Positions 41,680 to 50,848 of a DNA stretch of 59,781 nt are shown here, piece after piece. Origin of the DNA: CAYWMY01 sp046352935 (GTDB lineage Bacteria > Pseudomonadota > Gammaproteobacteria > Steroidobacterales > Steroidobacteraceae); assembly GCA_046352935.1 (NCBI GenBank), contig JAXMGR010000023.1, forward strand, positions 1 through 59,781. Reading direction: 5' to 3'. Under the pieces are notes generated by a model. That model had not been told where the DNA came from. It saw only the letters and a list, made by a program, of their open reading frames with translations, and ran no database searches. Each line of letters starts with the position of its first letter. Position 1 is the stretch's first letter. The translations under genes and the position numbers were made by a program.

Positions 41680-42369
41680 TTATGCGGCGCGTTCGCCCAG
41701 AATTCCGTCCTCGAGCACGAGCACGCGCTGCATGCGCGCGGCGAGCCGTTCGTCGTGCGTGACCACGACGAGACTCGTGCCGGAATCGTGGTTCAGCTCC
41801 AGCATGAGTTCGAAGACCTGGCGCGCATTCGCGCCGTCGAGATTGCCCGTGGGTTCGTCGGCCAGCACCACGCGCGGCGCCGTGACGAGCGCGCGGGCGA
41901 CAGCCGCGCGCTGGCGCTCACCGCCGGAGAGCTCGGCCGGACGGTGCGACAGCCGCGCGGCGAGCCCCACGCGGACGAGCATGCGTTCGGCCGCGTCGAA
42001 GGCCTCGCGGCGCGCCGTGCGCCGCACGAGCAGCGGCATGGCCACGTTCTCGAGCGCCGAGAACTCGGGCAGCAGGTGGTGGAACTGGTAGACGAAGCCG
42101 AGTGCGCGGTTGCGCAGGCGGCCGCGGGCGGCATCGTCGAGCGTGGAGAGGCGCTCGCCGTCGATGAACACCTCGCCCGCGCTCGGCAGGTCGAGTCCGC
42201 CCAGGAGCTGCAACAGTGTCGTCTTGCCCGATCCGGACGCGCCGATGATCGCGACGCGCTCGCCGGAGGCGATCGCGAGGTCGACTCCGCGCAGCACCGG
42301 AACCGTGACCGGCCCCTGGCGGAACTCCCGCGCGAGCGAGCGGCATTCCAGCACCGGATGCGTGTTCAT
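41680..42369 (-). CDS. lolD: Lipoprotein-releasing ABC transporter ATPase LolD
   Basis: 229 residues. Walker A GASGSGKT, LolD motif around VYQFHHLLPEFSALENVAMP, signature LSGGERQR, Walker B VVLADEPTGNLD. It energises release of outer-membrane lipoproteins to LolA. It starts 6 bases after the upstream permease gene. Confidence 0.96.
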   Translation of the reverse strand: MNTHPVLECRSLAREFRQGPVTVPVLRGVDLAIASGERVAIIGASGSGKTTLLQLLGGLDLPSAGEVFIDGERLSTLDDAARGRLRNRALGFVYQFHHLLPEFSALENVAMPLLVRRTARREAFDAAERMLVRVGLAARLSHRPAELSGGERQRAAVARALVTAPRVVLADEPTGNLDGANARQVFELMLELNHDSGTSLVVVTHDERLAARMQRVLVLEDGILGERAA

Positions 42370-42375
42370 CCTGTT

Positions 42376-43632
42376 TCAGACCTCGTGTCGCAGTGCATCG
42401 GCGGGCGCGGTCTGGGCCGCGCGCAGGGCCGGATAGAGCGTCGAGAGCAGGCCGAGCGCGAGCGCCGTGGCCCCGATGCGCAGCAGGTCGCCGCCGCGGA
42501 CATCGGCCGGCAGCTCGCCGATGAAGTAGACGCGCTCGTCGACGAGCGTGATGCCCGAGAGCGCCTCGATGCCGTGCACGAGCGTCGTGATGTTGAACGC
42601 GAGCAGCACCCCGGCCGTGAGCCCCGCCAGCGTGCCCACGAGCCCGATGGCGGTGCCCTGCACCAGGAACACCTGCAGCACCTCGCCGCGGGTCGCGCCC
42701 AGCGTGCGCAGGATCGCGATGTCGCCCTGCTTGTCCTTCACGACCATGACCAGCGTCGAGACGATGTTGAACGCCGCCACGCCGACGACCAGCAGCAGGA
42801 TCGTGAACAGGATCGAGCGCGTGATCTGGATCGAGCGGAAGAAGTTCACGTGGCTGCGGGTCCAGTCGCCGATCGTGAACCCGCCGCCCTGGGCGACCGC
42901 GAGGTCGTGGATCCAGCGCGGCGCCGCGAGCGGGTCGTCGAGCGCGTAGCGCAGTCCCGTGACCGCCTCGCCCAGGCGCATGAGGCGCTGCGCGTCCCCG
43001 ATGTTCACGAGCGCGAGCCCGCGATCGAACTCGTACATGCCCGCATCGAAGAGGCCGACGACCGTGAACCGCCGCATGCGCGGCGCCATGCCGGCGGGCG
43101 TGACGTTGCCCTCCGCGACCATCAGTGTCACGCGATCCCCGGGCGCCACGCCGAGCTCGGCGGCCAGCGCGCGCCCGAGCACGATGCCGAAGCGCCCCGG
43201 CTGCAGGGCCTCGATGCGCCCGACGGTCATGCGCGCGGCGAGCGCGGCCACGCGCCGCTCGGCCGCCGGATCGACGCCGCGGAACTCGATGCCCGCCGAG
43301 CGCTCGCCCGCCACCAGCATGGCGCGCCCGGCCACGAAGGGCGCGACGGCGCGCGCACCCGGTGTCCGCGCGGTCGCCGCGGCGAGCCGCCGCCAGTCGT
43401 ACAGCGGACCGTCGATGCCCTCGAGCGTCGCGTGCGCGGTCACGTCGAGGATGCGCCCGCGCAGCGTCTGCTCGAAGCCGTTCATGACGGAGAGCACGAC
43501 GACGAGCACCATGACGCCGATCGCGATGCCGAGCATCGCGATGCCAGAAACGAAGGACACGAAGCGGCTGTCGCGCCGTGTACGCAGGTAGCGGCCACCG
43601 ACCCACCAGGCGTAGCGCGGGGCGTCACTCAT
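42376..43632 (-). CDS. lolE: Lipoprotein-releasing ABC transporter permease, LolC/LolE family (second copy)
   Basis: 418 residues from ATG 43632. Four transmembrane helices: one near the N-terminus (FVSGIAMLGIAIGVMVLVVV) and three at the C-terminus, with a MacB-like periplasmic domain between. Conserved VSTLVMVVKDKQGDIAILRT and the end LYPALRAAQTAPADALRHE. It overlaps the other permease gene by 8 bases. Which of the two is LolC and which LolE is not certain. Confidence 0.9.
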   Translation of the reverse strand: MSDAPRYAWWVGGRYLRTRRDSRFVSFVSGIAMLGIAIGVMVLVVVLSVMNGFEQTLRGRILDVTAHATLEGIDGPLYDWRRLAAATARTPGARAVAPFVAGRAMLVAGERSAGIEFRGVDPAAERRVAALAARMTVGRIEALQPGRFGIVLGRALAAELGVAPGDRVTLMVAEGNVTPAGMAPRMRRFTVVGLFDAGMYEFDRGLALVNIGDAQRLMRLGEAVTGLRYALDDPLAAPRWIHDLAVAQGGGFTIGDWTRSHVNFFRSIQITRSILFTILLLVVGVAAFNIVSTLVMVVKDKQGDIAILRTLGATRGEVLQVFLVQGTAIGLVGTLAGLTAGVLLAFNITTLVHGIEALSGITLVDERVYFIGELPADVRGGDLLRIGATALALGLLSTLYPALRAAQTAPADALRHEV

Positions 43633-44857
43633 ACCGCAACGCCTCGGCCGGCGAGACACGCGCGGCGCGCACGGCCGGGTACACGCAGGCCGCCAGCGTC
43701 AGCGCGAGCGCGGCGAGCGCGACGATCGCGACGTCGCCGCCGTGCACCTCGGCGGGGATGCGGCTGATGTAGTAGACGTCGGCGTCGAAGATCTGGAAAC
43801 CGAGCACGTTCTCGATGAACGGCACGACGGTGTCGATGTGCGTCGCGAGCAGCAGGCCCAGCCCCACGCCGGCCAGCGCCCCCAGCCAGCCGATGACGGC
43901 CCCCTGCGTGAGGAAGACGCGCGCCACGGCGCCCGGCTCCAGCCCCAGCGTGCGCAGGATCGCAATGTCGCGGCGCTTGTCGCTCACGACCATGTACAGG
44001 CTCGCGACGATGTTGAAGGCGGCGACCGCGACGATGAGCAGCAGGATGAGCGTCATCATCGTCTTCTCGATGCGGATCGCGTGGAAGTAGTTGCGGTGTT
44101 CCACGGTCCAGTCGCGTCCCTCGAAACCCGGCCCCAGGCGCGCGAGCACCGCGCGCGTGCGCTCGGGCGCCGCGAACACGTCGTCGTACTCGAGGCGCAG
44201 GAGCGCGGGCGGGCGTCCGCCCGCGAGACGTGAGACCTCGGCGAGCGAACCCAGCGCCAGCACGGTGTCGTGGTCGCTGATGCCGGCCTCGATCACGCCG
44301 CCGACCTCGAGCACCTCGATGCGCGGCACCATGGCACCGCCCGAATCGGTGCGCGGCAGCAGCACGGTCACCGCATCGCCGGGCCGCACACCGAGCAGCT
44401 GGGCGAGTCCCGCGCCGAGCAGCAGGCCGCGCCCGCGCAGCACGGCGGGATCGCCGGCGATCACCAGCCGCCGCAGCGTGTCGGAGGCCGCGTCGCCCGC
44501 CGGCACGCCGCGCAGACGCACGGGCGCGAGCTGGGTGCCCGCCGACATGAGACCCTCGAGTTCGAGTTCCGGCTCGGCGCGGCGAACTCCCGGGACCGAG
44601 CGTGCCGCCGCCACGAGTCGCGGCCAGTCACGCATCGCGCCCTCGGGCCCCGTCACCGCGGCATGGCCCGCGAGCGCGAGCAGGCGTGCGCGCAGCTCGG
44701 CCTCGAAGCCGTTCATCACGGACAGGATCACGACCAGCGCCGCCGTGCCGACGCAGACGCCGGCGAGCGACACCCAGGTGATGAACGACACGAAGAAGCT
44801 GCGGCGCCGGGAGCGCACGTAGCGCAGCCCGATCCAGGCCGCCAGGGACTGAGTCAT
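43625..44857 (-). CDS. lolC: Lipoprotein-releasing ABC transporter permease, LolC/LolE family (first copy)
   Basis: 410 residues from ATG 44857. N-terminal MTQSLAAWIGLRYVRSRRRS, then helix VSLAGVCVGTAALVVILSVM. Late helices at ILLLIVAVAAFNIVASLYMV and further on. Ends VYPAVRAARVSPAEALRYE. First gene of the lol operon, with the second permease and LolD following. It diverges from the small secreted protein. Confidence 0.9.
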   Translation of the reverse strand: MTQSLAAWIGLRYVRSRRRSFFVSFITWVSLAGVCVGTAALVVILSVMNGFEAELRARLLALAGHAAVTGPEGAMRDWPRLVAAARSVPGVRRAEPELELEGLMSAGTQLAPVRLRGVPAGDAASDTLRRLVIAGDPAVLRGRGLLLGAGLAQLLGVRPGDAVTVLLPRTDSGGAMVPRIEVLEVGGVIEAGISDHDTVLALGSLAEVSRLAGGRPPALLRLEYDDVFAAPERTRAVLARLGPGFEGRDWTVEHRNYFHAIRIEKTMMTLILLLIVAVAAFNIVASLYMVVSDKRRDIAILRTLGLEPGAVARVFLTQGAVIGWLGALAGVGLGLLLATHIDTVVPFIENVLGFQIFDADVYYISRIPAEVHGGDVAIVALAALALTLAACVYPAVRAARVSPAEALRYE

Positions 44858-44984
44858 CGCGTTATTGAACCACAGGCCTCCGCACGGCTGGCGCAATTCG
44901 CGAATGGGATCAACAAACCGGCGTGTCCGGCTCGACGTCCGGACGCGCGGTGCTACACTCGCGCCAGCTTTCGAGGTACCGCCC

Positions 44985-45272
44985 ATGAAGCCCATCCGCA
45001 CGATCCTCGCCCTGTGTGCGCTGGCCCCCTGCCTGGTCGGCGCAGAGACCCTCGACACCCAGGTCGCGGCCCCCGCCGCGGACGGCTCGCGTCCCGAGCG
45101 TGGCAGCAGCATGTCCGCCGTCGAGGCCCGTTTCGGGGCGCCGGTGCGCCGGTACGAAGCCGTCGGCAAGCCGCCGATCACGCGCTGGGACTACCCGGGC
45201 TTCTCGGTGTTCTTCGAATACAGCCACGTGATCCACGCGGTCACCGCGCACGCGCTGCCCGCATCGGGCTGA
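44985..45272 (+). CDS. Small secreted protein of unknown function
   Basis: 95 residues. A signal peptide ends near residue 20 (ILALCALAPCLVGAET). The mature part has the motif SMSAVEARFGAPVRRYEAVG followed by KPPITRWDYPGFSVFFEYSH. Similar short periplasmic proteins occur between lol genes and mfd in other gammaproteobacteria, but I know no function. ATG at 44985. Confidence 0.8.
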   Translation: MKPIRTILALCALAPCLVGAETLDTQVAAPAADGSRPERGSSMSAVEARFGAPVRRYEAVGKPPITRWDYPGFSVFFEYSHVIHAVTAHALPASG

Positions 45273-45388
45273 TCCGCAGCCCGGCGCCCCCGGGGCGCCC
45301 TTAACGCCGACCGCCCGACCCGTTATCCTGCGCGCCCCGCCGGCTCCCGCCGGAGGGGTTCGTATCGGCTGGGATCCCGGCGACACCG

Positions 45389-48300
45389 ATGGCGGCTGCA
45401 ATCGACCCGAACCGCGACAGCGGCACACTCCACTCCCTCGAACACGACGCGACGTCGCTGCCCGCGAGCGCCGGCATCGTGCGCTGGCACGGACTCGCCG
45501 GCTCGGCGCGGGCACTCGCACTCGCGCTGGCCGCGCGGCGCCGGCCGCTCGTCGTCATCGCCGCGACACCGATCCAGGCCGACCGCCTGGTGGCCGAACT
45601 GCGTTTCTTCGCGGACACCGACCTGCCGGTGCTGTTCTTTCCCGGCACCGAGACCCTGGCCTACGATCCCTTCTCGCCGCATCCGGACATCACGTCCGAA
45701 CGGCTCGCGACCCTGGCCTCGCTGCCCGCGCTCGCCCGTGGACTCGTCGTGCTGCCACTCGACGCGCTGCAGGGCCGGCTGCCCCCCGTGCACTACGTCG
45801 CGGGCCACACCCTGCTGCTCGAAACGGGCATGCAGCTCGATCCTGCCTCGTTCCGCGAGCGCCTCGTGGCCGCGGGTTACGCGAACGTGCCGCAGGTCGT
45901 GTCGCACGGCGAGTTCGCCGTGCGCGGCTCGATCATCGACCTGTTCCCGATGGGTGCCGCGCACCCGTTCCGGCTCGACCTCTTCGACGACCGCCTCGAC
46001 AGCATCCGCACCTTCGACGCCGAGACGCAGCGCTCGGCCGAACGCATCGACCGCATACGGCTGCTGCCCGCGCGTGAATTCCCGCTCGACGAGGACGGCA
46101 CACGGTCGTTCCGCCGCCGCTGGCGCGCGCGCTTCGAAGGCGACCCGTCGCGCTCACCCGTCTACCGCGCCGTGGGCGAAAGCCGCGCACCTGCCGGCAT
46201 CGAGGCCTGGCTGCCGCTGTTCTTCGAGCAGACGGCCACGTTCTTCGACTACCTGCCCGCCGCCGCCTGCCTCGTCGATGCCAGCGACGACCCCGGTGCG
46301 GCCGCGGCGCTCTGGTCCGGCATCGCCGAGCGCTACGAGGACCTGCGCCACGACCTCGAACGCCCGCTGCTGCGCCCGGGTGAACTGTTCATCGATCCCG
46401 AGGAACTTGCCGGGCTGCTCGCTCGCCGGTCGCGCGTCGTGCTGCTGCCGCCGGACGAGGCCGCGGACGGCAGCGCGGCGGCTCCCGTGTTCCGGTCGAG
46501 CGCGGCGCCGGCCGTGCGCCTCGACCGTCGTGCGACGGATCCGGCGGCGGACCTGCGCGCCTTTCTCGCGTCCTTCCGGGGGCGCGTACTCATCGCCGCC
46601 GACTCGGCCGGCCGCCGCGAACTGCTGGCCGAGGAACTGAATCGCGAGGGCCTGCAGCCGCGCGCCGTCGCGGGCTGGCAGGCGTTCAGGGATTCGGACA
46701 CGCGACTCGCGATCACCGTCGGCGCCGATCTCGCGGGCATGCTGCTGCCGGCCGACGGCCTGGCCCTGCTCGCCGACAGCCAGGTCTTCGGCGAGCGCGC
46801 ACGCCAGGACCGGCGGCGGCGCCGCGCGGAGCACGACCCCGAGGCGCTGCTGCGCGACCTCACCGCACTCGAACCCGGCGCGCCCGTGGTCCACGAGGAC
46901 CACGGCGTCGGCCGCTACCTCGGCCTCAAGTCGATGGACGTCGAGGGCCACGCGGCCGAGTTCCTCGTCATCGCCTACGAGGGCGGCGACAAGCTGTACG
47001 TGCCCGTGCTGACGCTGGAGCGCGTCTCGCGCTACACGGGCGGGCCACCGGAATCCGCGCCGCTGCACCGCCTGGGCGGCGACCAGTGGGCGAAGGCGCG
47101 CCGCCGCGCCGCGCAGCGCGTGCGCGACGTGGCCGCCGAACTGCTCGACCTCTATGCGCGCCGCGCCGCACGCGAGGGCGTGGCACTCGAACTGCGCGAG
47201 GCCGAGTACGAGGCCTTCGCCGCGCAGTTCCCCTTCGAGGAGACCCCCGATCAGGCCGACGCGATCCGCGCCGTGCTCGCCGACCTGCGCTCCGGGAAGC
47301 CCATGGACCGCGTCGTCTGCGGCGACGTCGGCTTCGGCAAGACCGAGGTCGCGCTGCGCGCCGCGTTCGCCGCCGTGCAGGGTGGCCGCCAGGTGGGGCT
47401 GCTCGTGCCGACCACGCTGCTCGCGCAGCAGCACTACCAGACCTTCGCGGACCGGCTCGCCGACTGGCCCGTCCGGGTCGAGAGCCTGTCACGCTTCCGC
47501 AGCACGAAGGAGCAGGCCGCGATCCTCGACGCGCTCGCGAAGGGCGGCATCGACATCGTCGTCGGCACCCACCGCCTGCTGCAGAAGGACGTGCGCTTCC
47601 GCGACCTCGGGCTCGTCATCGTCGACGAGGAACACCGCTTCGGGGTGCGCGACAAGGAGCGCCTCAAGGCGCTGCGCGCCAACGTCGACGTGCTGACCCT
47701 GACCGCGACGCCGATCCCGCGCACGCTCAACATGGCCATGGGCGGGCTCCGCGACCTGTCGCTGATCACGACACCGCCCGCGGAACGCGTCGCGGTGGCG
47801 ACGTTCGTCACCGAGTGGAACGACGGACTCCTGCGCGAGGCCTGCCTGCGCGAACTGCGCCGCGGCGGGCAGGTGTACTTCGTCCACAACGTCGTCGAGA
47901 GCATCGAGAAGGCGGCGGCGCGTCTCGCGGCGCTGGTGCCCGATGCGCGCATCCGCATCGGCCACGGCCAGATGCGCGAACGCGACCTCGAGCAGCTCAT
48001 GCTCGACTTCTACCACCGCCGCTTCGACGTCCTGGTCTGCACGACCATCATCGAGAGCGGCATCGACGTGCCGACGGCCAACACCATGATCATCGACCGC
48101 GCCGACCGTTTCGGGCTCGCGCAGCTGCACCAGCTGCGCGGCCGCGTCGGCCGCTCGCACCATCGCGCGTTCGCCTACCTGGTCACGCCGCCGCACGAGG
48201 CCCTGAGCGGTGACGCGGCGAAGCGCCTGGAGGCGATCGCCTCGCTGGAGGACCTGGGCGCCGGCTTCATGCTCGCGACGCACGACCTGGAGATCCGCGG

Positions 48301-48868
48301 CGCCGGGGAACTGCTGGGTGACGAGCAGACCGGCCAGATCCACGAGGTCGGCATGAGCCTCTACCTCGACCTGCTCGACCGGGCCGTGAAGTCGCTGCGC
48401 GCGGGCCGCGAGCCCGACCTCGACGCGCCCTTCGACGCGGGCGTCGAGGTGGACCTGCACCTGCCCGCGATGCTCCCCGACGACTACATCGCCGACGTGC
48501 ACCTGCGGCTGAAGCTGTACCGGCGCATCGCGGGCGCCGCCGACCGCAGCGTGCTCGACGACCTGCAGGTGGAGCTGGTCGACCGCTTCGGGCCGCTGCC
48601 ACCGCCCGCGAGGACGCTGTTCGCGGCGAGCGCGCTCAAGCTGCGGGCCCAGGCGCTCGGCATCGCACGCCTGGACGTCGGCCCGGCCGGCGGCCTGGTG
48701 CAGTTCGCGGCGGACAGCTGCGTCGATCCGGCGCGGCTCATCAAGCTCGTTCAGCGCGACCGGCGCTACCGGCTCGACGGCGGACAGAAGCTGCGCTTCG
48801 CGATCACCGCGAAGGAGGAAGTCCGGCGCCTCGAGGTCGCGGGCGCGGTGCTGGATGCGCTGACCTGA
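45389..48868 (+). CDS. mfd: Transcription-repair coupling factor Mfd
   Basis: 1159 residues. Removes stalled RNA polymerase at lesions and recruits UvrA. UvrB-like N-terminal modules (FFPGTETLAYDPFSPHPDI). The RNA polymerase-interaction domain follows (VVHEDHGVGRYLGLKSMDVE). The RecG-like translocase has Walker A GDVGFGKT at 645-652 and DEEH at 746-749, followed by TATPIPRTLNMAM and the QLRGRVGRS motif. The TRCF domain is C-terminal. ATG 45389. Confidence 0.97.
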   Translation: MAAAIDPNRDSGTLHSLEHDATSLPASAGIVRWHGLAGSARALALALAARRRPLVVIAATPIQADRLVAELRFFADTDLPVLFFPGTETLAYDPFSPHPDITSERLATLASLPALARGLVVLPLDALQGRLPPVHYVAGHTLLLETGMQLDPASFRERLVAAGYANVPQVVSHGEFAVRGSIIDLFPMGAAHPFRLDLFDDRLDSIRTFDAETQRSAERIDRIRLLPAREFPLDEDGTRSFRRRWRARFEGDPSRSPVYRAVGESRAPAGIEAWLPLFFEQTATFFDYLPAAACLVDASDDPGAAAALWSGIAERYEDLRHDLERPLLRPGELFIDPEELAGLLARRSRVVLLPPDEAADGSAAAPVFRSSAAPAVRLDRRATDPAADLRAFLASFRGRVLIAADSAGRRELLAEELNREGLQPRAVAGWQAFRDSDTRLAITVGADLAGMLLPADGLALLADSQVFGERARQDRRRRRAEHDPEALLRDLTALEPGAPVVHEDHGVGRYLGLKSMDVEGHAAEFLVIAYEGGDKLYVPVLTLERVSRYTGGPPESAPLHRLGGDQWAKARRRAAQRVRDVAAELLDLYARRAAREGVALELREAEYEAFAAQFPFEETPDQADAIRAVLADLRSGKPMDRVVCGDVGFGKTEVALRAAFAAVQGGRQVGLLVPTTLLAQQHYQTFADRLADWPVRVESLSRFRSTKEQAAILDALAKGGIDIVVGTHRLLQKDVRFRDLGLVIVDEEHRFGVRDKERLKALRANVDVLTLTATPIPRTLNMAMGGLRDLSLITTPPAERVAVATFVTEWNDGLLREACLRELRRGGQVYFVHNVVESIEKAAARLAALVPDARIRIGHGQMRERDLEQLMLDFYHRRFDVLVCTTIIESGIDVPTANTMIIDRADRFGLAQLHQLRGRVGRSHHRAFAYLVTPPHEALSGDAAKRLEAIASLEDLGAGFMLATHDLEIRGAGELLGDEQTGQIHEVGMSLYLDLLDRAVKSLRAGREPDLDAPFDAGVEVDLHLPAMLPDDYIADVHLRLKLYRRIAGAADRSVLDDLQVELVDRFGPLPPPARTLFAASALKLRAQALGIARLDVGPAGGLVQFAADSCVDPARLIKLVQRDRRYRLDGGQKLRFAITAKEEVRRLEVAGAVLDALT

Positions 48869-48880
48869 ATCCGCGCGCCG

Positions 48881-49792
48881 CTACGCCGGCAGCGTGGCCG
48901 TGCGCACGCGGTCGCCACCCTCGCCCTGCGCGAGCCCGAGCGCGGACACCGCGGCGGCGACGAGCGCTTCTTCGCCTCCCTGGCGGCCGGGCACGCCCCA
49001 GCCGACGCCGACGCTGGCCGTCAGGTAGCGCCCCGTGGGCGAGCGCGGGTTGTGGATGCGCAGTTCACGCACGCGCGCGAGCAGCGTCACACCGTGGGCC
49101 GAGGCCTGTTCGAAGGTCATCGCGGACGCGAACGCAAGGAAGCGGCCCGTCTCCCAGTGGGCGAGGCAGTCGCTCGCACGCCGGAACGCTCCGGCGAGCG
49201 TGCGGGCCACGCGCCTCTCGCTGGCGTCGGCGCCACTGCGGCCGAAGGTCTCGGCGTAGCGCTCCAGCGCGTCGATGTGCACCAGGAACACCGCGAGCGC
49301 CCGGCCCTCGCGGCCGGCCGCGGAGCAGTCACGCGCGAGCATCTGCTCGCACCACATGCGCGTCGCGAGGCCCGTGAGCACGTCGACGCGCTGGATCACC
49401 TCGGCGGCGCTCGCATCCGACCGGCCCGCGGTGCGCGTACCCGACTCGCGGTGCAGGACGAGGACGAGGCCCGCGAGCGGTCCGGCGCCGGCGGGCTGCA
49501 GCTGCACGTCGTGCCAGAACTCGGCTCCGTCGGCGCGGCGGTCGCGGAACAGCACCCGGGCCTGCCGGGACTCGGCGATCGCGGCCTCGAGCTGGCCGCG
49601 TACCGTCGCTTCGACGGACTCGCCGAAGAGCCGCGACGGCGCACCCGTGAGTACCGCCCGGTCGCCGCCGTTCATGCGCGCACCGGCGTGATTGACGTAG
49701 ACGACCCGGTGCCCGGGCGCGGCCTCGACGAGGCTCACGCCGTCCGGGAATCCGTCGAGCAGGGCTTCCAGCATTTCCTGAGACAGCGTCAT
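48881..49792 (-). CDS. PAS domain protein with degenerate GGDEF domain
   Basis: 303 residues. A PAS-like sensor is at about 10-125 (LDGFPDGVSLVEAAPGHRVV, VLFRDRRADGAEFWHDVQL). It is followed by a GGDEF-type fold (VLTGLATRMWCEQMLARD, ALAVFLVHIDALERYAETFG). The catalytic GGDEF signature is replaced by WETGRFLAFAS, so diguanylate cyclase activity is not expected; binding or sensing is more likely. It starts one base after the nagZ stop, making it the last gene of the long minus-strand operon. Confidence 0.8.
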   Translation of the reverse strand: MTLSQEMLEALLDGFPDGVSLVEAAPGHRVVYVNHAGARMNGGDRAVLTGAPSRLFGESVEATVRGQLEAAIAESRQARVLFRDRRADGAEFWHDVQLQPAGAGPLAGLVLVLHRESGTRTAGRSDASAAEVIQRVDVLTGLATRMWCEQMLARDCSAAGREGRALAVFLVHIDALERYAETFGRSGADASERRVARTLAGAFRRASDCLAHWETGRFLAFASAMTFEQASAHGVTLLARVRELRIHNPRSPTGRYLTASVGVGWGVPGRQGGEEALVAAAVSALGLAQGEGGDRVRTATLPA

Positions 49793-49793
49793 G

Positions 49794-50837
49794 TCAGGCG
49801 TCCAGTTGCAGTGGAGGTCTTTCCAGCAGTGCGGCGGCCGCGGCGCTCGCGCCCTGCCAGCGCCGGTCGGCCTGCAGTTCCGCGAGCGGCGGCATTGCAC
49901 GTCCGTGCAGGCGAACGAGGCGCATCGCGCTCACGGGTTCGACGCGCGCGCCCGGTCGTTCGAGGAGCCTCGCGACCTGCGCGCGATCGTTGCACACGGG
50001 CAGCACGTCGCAGCCGGCCTCGATCGCCAGCGCGGCACGCTCCTCGATGGCACCGAAGGCTGCGGCACCGGCCATGCTGAGATCGTCGGCGAACACGGCG
50101 CCGTCGAAGCCGAGATCGCCACGCAGCACGCCGCGGATCCAGCGGGCGGAGAGGCTCGCCGGACGCGGATCGATGTGCGGGAACACGACGTGGGCGACCA
50201 TCACGGCGGGCAGCGCGTTCGCGATCAGGACGCGGTAGGGCGCGAGGTCGCCGTCGAGATCCGCGAGCTCGCGGCGATCGACGGGCAGTGCGATGTGCGA
50301 ATCCGCGACCACGGCGCCATGGCCGGGGAAGTGCTTCGCGACCGCGGCCATGCCGGCATCGCGCATGCCGTGCATCCAGGCGACAGCGAGTTCGCCGACC
50401 CGTGCGGGATCGGCGTGCAGGGCCCGGTCGCCGATGACCTCGCTCACGCCGTAGTCGAGGTCGACGCAGGGCGCGAACGACAGGTCGACGCCGACCGCGC
50501 GCAGTTCCGCCGCCATGAGCCAGCCGAGCTGGCGCGCGAGCGCCAGTGCCCCGGCGTGATCGACGTCGGCGCGCCGGCCGAGGAGACGCAGCGCGGGCAG
50601 CCGCGTGAAGCCCTCGCGGAACCGCTGGACGCGCCCGCCCTCGTGATCGACCGCCACGATCAGCGACGGCCGGCGCAGCGCATGGATGTCGCCGACGAGC
50701 CGCGCGAGCTGCCCGGGATCGGCGTAGTTGCGTGTGAACAGGATGACGCTGCCGACCTGCGGGTGCAGGAGCAGTTCGCGGTCCTCCGCGGTGAGTTCCA
50801 GCCCCGCGATGTCGACCATCAGCGGTCCGAGCGTCAC
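49794..50837 (-). CDS. nagZ: Beta-N-acetylhexosaminidase NagZ
   Basis: Family 3 glycosidase of peptidoglycan recycling in the cytoplasm. 347 residues. Signature KHFPGHG at 168-174, preceded by FAPCVDLDYG. Catalytic Asp is in the later VFADDLSMAGA stretch. Starts GTG at 50837, or ATG at 50819 (MVDIAGLELT). 11 bp after rlmD. Confidence 0.95.
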   Translation of the reverse strand: MTLGPLMVDIAGLELTAEDRELLLHPQVGSVILFTRNYADPGQLARLVGDIHALRRPSLIVAVDHEGGRVQRFREGFTRLPALRLLGRRADVDHAGALALARQLGWLMAAELRAVGVDLSFAPCVDLDYGVSEVIGDRALHADPARVGELAVAWMHGMRDAGMAAVAKHFPGHGAVVADSHIALPVDRRELADLDGDLAPYRVLIANALPAVMVAHVVFPHIDPRPASLSARWIRGVLRGDLGFDGAVFADDLSMAGAAAFGAIEERAALAIEAGCDVLPVCNDRAQVARLLERPGARVEPVSAMRLVRLHGRAMPPLAELQADRRWQGASAAAAALLERPPLQLDA

Positions 50838-50848
50838 GACTCCCCCCT

